This document shows, piece after piece, positions 1 to 4,658 of a stretch of DNA of 6,280 nucleotides; position 1 is the first letter of the stretch; every line of letters starts with the position of its first letter. The notes beneath the pieces are model-generated. The model saw only the letters and a program-made list of their open reading frames with translations, did no database searches and was not told where the DNA came from. Both the position numbers and the translations under genes were made by a program. Source of the DNA: an uncultured Atopobium sp. (GTDB taxonomy: Bacteria > Actinomycetota > Coriobacteriia > Coriobacteriales > Atopobiaceae). The stretch spans positions 1 through 6,280 of the forward strand of contig CALIAD010000001.1 in NCBI GenBank assembly GCA_938041635.1, in the 5' to 3' direction.

Positions 1-12
1 TGGTGAACAAAT

Positions 13-31
13 GCAAATGATAATCATTAGC
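13..31. promoter_or_regulatory. Putative Fur-type iron box
   Basis: The 19 bases GCAAATGATAATCATTAGC agree with the classical Fur consensus GATAATGATAATCATTATC at 16 of 19 positions, including the whole central 14 bases, and form an imperfect palindrome. Fur binds such sites with Fe2+ and usually represses iron-uptake or iron-storage genes. The site lies beyond the mutY stop, so the controlled gene is probably just outside the left edge. No gene on either strand in this window starts next to it. Confidence is limited because the target and the host's Fur preference are unknown. Confidence 0.5.
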
Positions 32-81
32 ACTTATGCTCATATACTGACCCCTTCGTCAGCACTATGAATTATAACCAT

Positions 82-1035
82 TTAGGGCAACCAATATTCA
101 TTATTTTTCTGACAAAAGCCTTCCTTCGCAAGTTCTTCAAGTAAGCCTAGGGTAACCTGCTCATCAAGGGTTTCTCGCCCCGCATTGACCTCAATCTGGC
201 AGAGTTCCTGGTGAAGCGTCTCAAACTCCGCTCCGCCTTCGTCTTTATGGGCGAGAAGGACGCGCAAGAGCTCAGCTCGCTTCTGTCGATGAGATCCCTC
301 AAAGCGCGACTGCTTGACGTGGCTTTTGGACCTTCGTGAAGGGTTGGGAATGGTTTTTTTCAGGTACGCGCCATAGTCGAGAAGGGCGTAGTACCAGCTA
401 CGTGGCGTGAGCTTCGTCTCGTCGGTCTCCGCTGCGGTGTTCACAGCGGCATCAGCGCCCGCTGCGACTGCGTCCACGGCGTCCGCAACACTCGCAGGGC
501 ACGTGAGCTCTACCAGCGGGACAAGTTCGGAGTCTGGCACGCCCTCTGCCTGCGGATACAACTCGTGCAGAAAGACTGTGCGCACGTTAGTCTCCAGGTA
601 AACACCATGCAGGTTGAACGCAAACGCACGAATACCTGCCGCAGTTGCGGGACCAATACCTGGAAGCTTTACCAACTCCTTTGGATCTTGTGGAAAGACG
701 CCGCCAGCCTCAGAAATTGCCTGAGCAGCTCGATGTACGGACAAAGCACGGCGGTTGTAGCCCAGGCCTTGCCACTCCTCAAGCACGTCGGAAGGCGCGG
801 CGGCAGCCAGCGCATCAACCGTTGGAAATCGCTCCAGCCACCTCTGCCAGCGACCATCTACGCGGCTGACCTGCGTCTGCTGAAGCATAACCTCAGAAAT
901 CCAGATTGCATACGGGTCATACGTGCGACGCCAAGGCAAATCGCGGTACAACTCGCGAGCTTTCTTGGCTACAAACTCGACAAATGCACGCAGTTCCGGC
1001 GTGAGTTCTGATGCGGGTTCCACTTCGCCACTCAT
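82..1035 (-). CDS. mutY: MutY-like A/G-specific adenine glycosylase, Fe-S-less variant
   Basis: A 317-residue HhH-GPD DNA glycosylase, in family terms the enzyme that removes adenine mispaired with 8-oxoguanine or guanine in base excision repair. Visible motifs are LPWR (33-36), PYAIWISEVMLQQTQV (41-56, with the catalytic-type Glu48), GLGYNRRA (90-97, with the conserved Tyr93) and the helix-hairpin-helix LPGIGPATAAG (124-134). Three features are odd. The segment after ALLDYGA (217-223) has none of the four Cys that bind [4Fe-4S] in standard MutY. The position of the catalytic Asp (DGNV in standard MutY) reads ETNV, giving Glu148. There is no NUDIX-like 8-oxoG recognition domain, since the protein ends about 70 residues after the Fe-S region. 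An Ala-rich stretch (180-207) looks inserted. The ATG at 1035 is chosen because longer starts run into rrf2 and add a non-homologous tail. It lies 19 bases after the rrf2 stop, has no clear Shine-Dalgarno and may depend on coupling. The family is sure; A/G activity is less so. Confidence 0.85.
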   Translation of the reverse strand: MSGEVEPASELTPELRAFVEFVAKKARELYRDLPWRRTYDPYAIWISEVMLQQTQVSRVDGRWQRWLERFPTVDALAAAAPSDVLEEWQGLGYNRRALSVHRAAQAISEAGGVFPQDPKELVKLPGIGPATAAGIRAFAFNLHGVYLETNVRTVFLHELYPQAEGVPDSELVPLVELTCPASVADAVDAVAAGADAAVNTAAETDETKLTPRSWYYALLDYGAYLKKTIPNPSRRSKSHVKQSRFEGSHRQKRAELLRVLLAHKDEGGAEFETLHQELCQIEVNAGRETLDEQVTLGLLEELAKEGFCQKNNEYWLP

Positions 1036-1054
1036 TTTTAAATGTGAGATTTTC

Positions 1055-1651
1055 TTATCGACCAATATTGAACTCGTAAGGCTTTTTCTCAGCAGAAATA
1101 ACCTCACCATCAAGCAGGTTATCAAAGGTGCCGGCAGTAATCTCAGCCTCAATAGCGGCAGTGGCATTCTGGATAATCTGCTCATTACGCTGGGCATTCT
1201 CATTCTTTACCAGCTGGAACTCGCCCACCATCTCTGGCATAAGACCCTCTACAACAACTTGATGCAGAGTCACGGACGCAAAGAAATTGCGCAAGGTCTT
1301 CTCGGCGCTGCACCAAAGGGGCCCAAAATAGCACGAATTACGACGAGGGCATGGCTCATTATTAGGACCTGCCCACTCACAGCTAGAAATAAAAACAGGT
1401 CCCTGAACTGCCTCAACAATGTCAAGAACGCTCACCTCAGTAGGATCAATGGCCAGCATCATGCCACCGTGTGCGCCGCGCGTGCTTACAATTACGCCTG
1501 CAATGACCAGGTCGTGCTGGATTGAGCGGGCAAAGGAGTATGGAATATCGTTTTCGTCTGCGGCGTCGCGAACAGAAAGAAGCTTCTTTGGGCTTCTCAC
1601 CAGCGAAGAAAGCATGCGGATTGCATAATCAGTTTTGCGTGAAATTTCCAT
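1055..1651 (-). CDS. Rrf2-family transcriptional regulator with Fe-S-type cysteines
   Basis: A 198-residue protein starting MEISRKTDYAIRML, the typical N-terminus of Rrf2 winged-helix regulators (IscR, NsrR, RsrR, CymR relatives). The wing/recognition region is IPYSFARSIQHDL (36-48) followed by STRGAHGG (56-63), and LDIVEAVQGP (76-85) is also family-typical. Cys91, Cys101, Cys107 and Cys114 lie in the loop where IscR and NsrR bind an Fe-S cluster, so sensing of iron, redox state or nitric oxide is inferred. The C-terminal tail after about residue 135 is longer than in IscR. The ATG at 1651 is preferred over a GTG 17 codons upstream because GGAG sits five bases before it and the Rrf2 fold begins there. 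It follows the HAD gene by 81 bases and precedes mutY by 19, so it is probably cotranscribed with mutY. Its targets cannot be read from the sequence. Confidence 0.88.
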   Translation of the reverse strand: MEISRKTDYAIRMLSSLVRSPKKLLSVRDAADENDIPYSFARSIQHDLVIAGVIVSTRGAHGGMMLAIDPTEVSVLDIVEAVQGPVFISSCEWAGPNNEPCPRRNSCYFGPLWCSAEKTLRNFFASVTLHQVVVEGLMPEMVGEFQLVKNENAQRNEQIIQNATAAIEAEITAGTFDNLLDGEVISAEKKPYEFNIGR

Positions 1652-1654
1652 TGG

Positions 1655-1660
1655 TTCTCC
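1655..1660 (-). promoter_or_regulatory. Ribosome binding site of the Rrf2 gene
   Basis: Minus-strand GGAGAA with GGAG ending five bases before the ATG at 1651. It decides the start in favour of the 198-residue protein over the 215-residue one. Confidence 0.65.
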
Positions 1661-1732
1661 AAGTACCCCTCGTGCGTCCGCTTGAGGGACTGCTTTTCTC
1701 ACTTATCTGGCTTGTGACCAGGTCTATCACTA

Positions 1733-2551
1733 CTACCAGTTCAAAATTTTCCAACCGCGCTTGTTTGCAAGTCTGGCAAGCGTTGGACCAGGGCAAACGG
1801 CGCACGGTGTTTGAGCTGCCGACAAAAGCGTTGCGTCCGAGTAGTGATCACCGTACGCGTACGCAATCTCCCAGTTGCCCTCGCCAAACCGCTGGTTGCA
1901 CCACTCGGTTGCCGAGACCAACTTCTGAGCGCCCTCAATCACGGGACCGTCAACTTTGCTGGTGTAGTGTCCGTCGGCTCCCACCTGCATCTTTGTGGCG
2001 AGAAACGCATCCACTCCCAGCTTCTCTGCGGCCAATTCCGCGATAGGTTCAAACGTTGCTGACACCAACAGCACACAGCAACCCTCTGCCTGCCGACGAC
2101 GCACCTCTTCCAGCGCCTGAGGGCGATACATCCCCTCAATTACCTCGCGATGAAAATCGTGCATGACGGCATTTGCAAACTCAACGCTATACTGCGTAAG
2201 TGCACCAACAACCAGCTCACGAGCCTCTTCCTGCCTTTGAGGAAGGTGTAGCTTGTAGCGAGCTCCCCACCACACAAGCTTGAGCGTGCGTGCAATTGAG
2301 GACAGATGACGGCGAAGCAAATACGCAGAGAACAAGAGTCCTGACTGTCCAGAAATGACGGTTCCGTCAAAATCAAAAACAGCAATTTTCTTGATCAAAT
2401 CTGAAGTGTGTTCCGTATTGGAAGATTCTGCGGATATGGAACTTACGCTATCGCGTTGCGACAGCGCACCCAAAGTATTCTGATTCCGCACAATCCACCT
2501 CACTTTACCTCTGCTTTTAAATGTTCCTGTAGCAGAAGCACTTAGACACAT
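1733..2551 (-). CDS. HAD-superfamily subfamily IB hydrolase (SerB/PgpC-like phosphatase)
   Basis: Up to 272 residues. All four HAD motifs are visible: motif I DFDGT (60-64, nucleophile Asp60 and acid/base Asp62), motif II in LLVSATFEP (Ser164), motif III Lys210 in EGAQKL, and motif IV GDHYSD (234-239, Asp235 and Asp239 for Mg2+). The helical stretch between motifs I and II (about 70-145) is the C1 cap of type I HAD enzymes, and the end, GPTLARLANKRGWKILNW, is typical of the IB hypothetical phosphatase group that includes phosphoserine phosphatase-like and phosphatidylglycerophosphatase C-like enzymes. The substrate cannot be assigned. The start is uncertain: the ATG at 2551 has no evident Shine-Dalgarno, whereas a GTG at 2491 (252 residues) has AGGTGG three bases upstream. 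Either leaves 40-60 polar residues before motif I, longer than usual. The gene lies after the tRNA terminator, so it needs its own promoter, which I could not place in the A+T-rich leader. Confidence 0.85.
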   Translation of the reverse strand: MCLSASATGTFKSRGKVRWIVRNQNTLGALSQRDSVSSISAESSNTEHTSDLIKKIAVFDFDGTVISGQSGLLFSAYLLRRHLSSIARTLKLVWWGARYKLHLPQRQEEARELVVGALTQYSVEFANAVMHDFHREVIEGMYRPQALEEVRRRQAEGCCVLLVSATFEPIAELAAEKLGVDAFLATKMQVGADGHYTSKVDGPVIEGAQKLVSATEWCNQRFGEGNWEIAYAYGDHYSDATLLSAAQTPCAVCPGPTLARLANKRGWKILNW

Positions 2552-2648
2552 TCTGATGTAAAGATATCACACAATGCTCTATTTTCTGACTTGGTTTCAA
2601 TAAATTAAAGATGTAATTTAAATCTTTTATGCTGGACTTTTTTGGTAA

Positions 2649-2673
2649 TGAAAAAGCCCTTCGAAGAGGGCTT
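2649..2673 (-). terminator. Intrinsic terminator after tRNA-Asp
   Basis: On the minus strand a perfect 7-bp stem AAGCCCT/AGGGCTT with a six-base loop CTTCGA is followed directly by a T run (TTTTT counting the last stem bases). It begins 11 bases after the tRNA CCA end and separates the tRNA from the HAD gene. Confidence 0.8.
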
Positions 2674-2683
2674 GAACATGCAA

Positions 2684-2760
<77 letters not shown>

Positions 2761-2782
2761 GGACGCCTTGTTGCGAATTGAA

Positions 2783-2811
2783 ATAATACAGGGAACTTTT
2801 ATTCTTGTCTA
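2783..2811 (-). promoter_or_regulatory. Sigma-70-type promoter of tRNA-Asp
   Basis: Minus-strand TAGACA (2806-2811), exactly 17 bases, then TATTAT (2783-2788), with TG just before the -10 box. This predicts a start near 2776 and a 5' leader of about 16 bases before the mature tRNA end at 2760. Confidence 0.75.
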
Positions 2812-2924
2812 GCGTTATTTCCAACGAATTTAAAAATTTTCTTGAAAATAACCACTTGGCGAGAATATCCGCAGCTCAGAAACATGAACGCCCACTGGAA
2901 ATCCACAACTTCCTTACGAAAGTT

Positions 2925-3596
2925 CTACTGAAGAGCAACGCTAGTGGTGTTCCCCGTGGAATCAGTTACCTTAAGCGTAGTTCCATCAAGCGTAGCTGCA
3001 GTGATGGTTCCGTTTCCACCAACAGCCTTGCCGTCCTTATCGGCAATAAGTGTTGGAAGAGAGCCGTCTACCAGGGCACATGCAACAACATCCCAGCCAG
3101 AATCGCGATTCTCCGGAACCAAAATGGTGTCGTTGAAAAGAATCAGACTGGTAGGAGTTCCCTCTACCTCAAACAGAACGCTCTTTGTTCCTGAATCACT
3201 AGTGCGAACAACAGCGGTTTTACCGTCGCTCTGCTTCTCCAGGGAATACTTCAAGCCGTGGAAGGTAACCGAGCCGTCAACCGACTGCTCGTCCTGCTGC
3301 TTCTCGTCAGCGTAAGCGGACTGGGTCTGCTTTGGCTGCTGACTTGCAGATTCACTCTTAGTGCTTGTAGCACAGCGAACAATAAAGAACAGAGCAGTAA
3401 GCGCAACAATAGCTGCGAGCACCAAAATGATGACCGATTTTCTATTTGGAGGTTCAGGCGTGTTGTCGGCCTGTCGAGGGCTCTGAGGAATTTGTGCACC
3501 CTGACCTGCGCGAAGTGTAGAAATGTTCTTCAGGTCAACCGATGAAGCCTCAGGGGTCTTCTCGCCAGATGAACTTGTTCTCATATGGTTTGCCAT
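2925..3596 (-). CDS. Single-pass membrane protein of unknown function
   Basis: A 223-residue protein that I do not recognise. Residues 1-53 are polar and proline-containing (TPEPPNRK just before the membrane). Residues 54-73 (SVIILVLAAIVALTALFFIV) form one strong transmembrane helix. Arg52-Lys53 on its N-terminal side suggest the first part is cytoplasmic and the rest outside. Residues 76-108 are a Ser/Gln/Glu-rich linker. Residues 109-223 are rich in short hydrophobic strands with Gly, Asp and Thr turns (LKYSLEK, TAVVRTS, KSVLFEV, TSLILF, TLKVTD), which suggests a small all-beta domain. Cys75 lies just after the helix and Cys173 in the outer domain. The gene starts two bases after the recR stop with its Shine-Dalgarno inside recR, so it is the last gene of the dnaX-recR transcript. 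No link to recombination is visible in the protein itself; the position may reflect only shared transcription. Confidence 0.8.
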   Translation of the reverse strand: MANHMRTSSSGEKTPEASSVDLKNISTLRAGQGAQIPQSPRQADNTPEPPNRKSVIILVLAAIVALTALFFIVRCATSTKSESASQQPKQTQSAYADEKQQDEQSVDGSVTFHGLKYSLEKQSDGKTAVVRTSDSGTKSVLFEVEGTPTSLILFNDTILVPENRDSGWDVVACALVDGSLPTLIADKDGKAVGGNGTITAATLDGTTLKVTDSTGNTTSVALQ

Positions 3597-3598
3597 GC

Positions 3599-4210
3599 TT
3601 AAACCTCCCGACGCGCTTCAATTGCACGTCCCAATGTTACCTCATCTGCGTACTCAAGATCTCCGCCCACAGGAAGTCCACTTGCCAGTCGGGTAACCGT
3701 CACGCCAAGCGGGTTAATAGTTCTGGAGAGGTACGTTGCGGTTGTTTCTCCCTCAACGTCCGGATTAGTTGCCAAAACTACCTCGGTAACGGTGCCATCG
3801 GCCAAGCGGGACAGCAACTCGCGCACATGGAGCTGCTCGGGACCAATCTTGTCCATAGGCGAGATTACGCCGCCCAGAACGTGGTAGAGGCCGTGAAACG
3901 CACCGGTACGCTCGATTGCCGAGACATCCTTAGGCTCGGAGACCACGCAGATTTTGCTGCGGTCTCTGGAAGAGTCCAGACAGATGTCGCATTCGTCACG
4001 CGTCGCATAGTTGAAGCAGATAGGGCAAAAATGCACCTGTTGCTTAAGCTCCAAGATGGCCTGCGCCAAACGGCGAGCCTCCTCGGAATCAACCTCTAGA
4101 AGATGGTAGGCTATGCGCTGAGCAGACTTTGGACCAATGCCTGGTAGTCGGCCTAACTCATCAAGCAAACGCTGCAGTGCGCGACCATCATTTGTGGTAT
4201 CAAACGCCAT
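3599..4210 (-). CDS. recR: Recombination mediator protein RecR
   Basis: 203 residues, close to E. coli RecR (about 200). It acts in the cytoplasm with RecO and RecF to load RecA on SSB-coated gapped DNA and forms a ring that clamps DNA. The domains are in the expected order: an N-terminal helix-hairpin-helix with LPGIGPKSAQRIAYHLL (22-38), a zinc finger with Cys62, Cys65, Cys74 and Cys77 (CPIC...CDIC), a Toprim domain from about 86 to 180 including EVVLATNPDVEGETTATYL (143-161), and the conserved end LASGLPVGGDLEYADEVTLG (175-194). The ATG at 4210 is three bases after the ybaB stop. AGGA lies rather far upstream (12 bases), so coupling to ybaB is likely. This is the usual dnaX-ybaB-recR arrangement. 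Nothing is missing or broken. Confidence 0.97.
   Translation of the reverse strand: MAFDTTNDGRALQRLLDELGRLPGIGPKSAQRIAYHLLEVDSEEARRLAQAILELKQQVHFCPICFNYATRDECDICLDSSRDRSKICVVSEPKDVSAIERTGAFHGLYHVLGGVISPMDKIGPEQLHVRELLSRLADGTVTEVVLATNPDVEGETTATYLSRTINPLGVTVTRLASGLPVGGDLEYADEVTLGRAIEARREV
3604..3609 (-). promoter_or_regulatory. Ribosome binding site of the membrane-protein gene, inside recR
   Basis: Minus-strand GGGAGG seven bases before the ATG at 3596, overlapping the last codons of recR. It supports the first ATG (MANHM) and points to translational coupling. Confidence 0.7.
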
Positions 4211-4213
4211 GGA

Positions 4214-4552
4214 TTAGAACAGTCCTGGAATATTCAGTCCACCAGTTACTGCGCTCATCTGGGCAGATGCCTGAGACTCAGCAGACTCAAGAGCATCATT
4301 TACAGCAGCCAGAATCATGTCCTGGAGCATCTCGATATCCTCAGGATCAATTGCCTCAGGATCAATGGTGATGTTAGTCAGACGCAGGTCACCGGATGCG
4401 GTTACCTTAACAGCGCCGCCACCAGCACTTGCGGTTGCCTGCATAAGGGAAGCCTTCTGCTGGGCCTCCAGCAGTTGCTCCTGCATTTTGCGAGCCTGAG
4501 CCATCATCTGATTGCGGTTCATGCCGCCCATGTTAAATCCACCACGTGCCAT
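4214..4552 (-). CDS. ybaB: YbaB/EbfC family nucleoid-associated DNA-binding protein
   Basis: 112 residues, the usual length of the family. These small dimeric proteins bind DNA and are considered nucleoid-associated. The N-terminal MARGGFNMGGMNRNQMM is followed by a long helix with QARKMQEQLLEAQQ (19-32), then the beta strands AVKVTASGDLRLTNITIDP (47-65), the conserved acidic segment PEDIEMLQDMILAAVNDAL (70-88), and the Met/Gly-rich end MSAVTGGLNIPGLF (99-112). The ATG at 4552 is chosen because AGGAG sits five bases upstream and the homologous sequence begins there; an upstream in-frame start would add 19 basic residues with no such site. It lies 106 bases after dnaX and three before recR, the standard position of this gene. 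Confidence 0.95.
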   Translation of the reverse strand: MARGGFNMGGMNRNQMMAQARKMQEQLLEAQQKASLMQATASAGGGAVKVTASGDLRLTNITIDPEAIDPEDIEMLQDMILAAVNDALESAESQASAQMSAVTGGLNIPGLF

Positions 4553-4557
4553 ATGTT

Positions 4558-4562
4558 CTCCT
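4558..4562 (-). promoter_or_regulatory. Ribosome binding site of ybaB
   Basis: Minus-strand AGGAG five bases before the ATG at 4552; it fixes the start of the 112-residue protein. Confidence 0.75.
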
Positions 4563-4602
4563 ATCGTCGTATCTATTTTAGACAAGTTGCGTTTTTTGCG
4601 CT

Positions 4603-4624
4603 GGCGCATGAGGATCCATGCACC
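4603..4624 (-). other. Stem-loop in the dnaX-ybaB intergenic transcript
   Basis: In the minus-strand RNA, GGUGCAUG pairs over all eight positions with CAUGCGCC (one U-G) around a six-base loop. The plus-strand copy would have a C-A mismatch, so the structure fits the direction of transcription. No T run follows, so it is not an intrinsic terminator. A processing or stability element is possible. Confidence 0.45.
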
Positions 4625-4632
4625 AAAGCGTC

Positions 4633-4654
4633 ATATCGCGAGAATATCGCGAGA
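4633..4654. repeat. Tandem 11-bp direct repeat (ATATCGCGAGA x2)
   Basis: Two exact adjacent copies of ATATCGCGAGA at 4633-4643 and 4644-4654, just after the dnaX stop. Each contains the palindrome TCGCGA, so the copies can also fold as a 6-bp hairpin with a five-base loop. The 11-bp period is close to one helical turn, which would place two protein sites on the same DNA face. The function is unknown. Confidence 0.7.
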
Positions 4655-4658
4655 AGTT

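Noticed and set aside
47..62. Hairpin CTGAC/GTCAG after mutY as a terminator
   Set aside because: The stem is only five base pairs and no T run follows on either strand.
565..1525. Plus-strand open frames of 148 and 200 codons opposite mutY and the Rrf2 gene
   Set aside because: Both lie antisense to genes with clear family motifs, overlap each other in different frames and show no recognisable domain.
2552..2648. Promoter of the HAD gene in the A+T-rich leader
   Set aside because: Several partial hexamers (TTGAAA, TTTACA) occur, but none has a matching -10 box at 16-18 bases; a promoter is expected here but cannot be placed.
2832..2849. Possible terminator for the dnaX-recR operon (minus ATTTTC/GAAAAT, then TTTT)
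   Set aside because: The stem is nearly all A-T with a loop of only 2-4 bases, too weak to call. The operon must end before the tRNA promoter or read into it, but no better hairpin was found.
2805..3315. Plus-strand open frames of 129 and 123 codons opposite the membrane-protein gene
   Set aside because: The minus-strand gene has a clear ribosome site, a transmembrane helix and tight spacing to recR; the plus-strand frames have none of these.
4570..4590. Promoter for ybaB with -10 TAAAAT
   Set aside because: No acceptable -35 hexamer lies 16-18 bases upstream (CAGCGC region); the gene is more simply read from dnaX.
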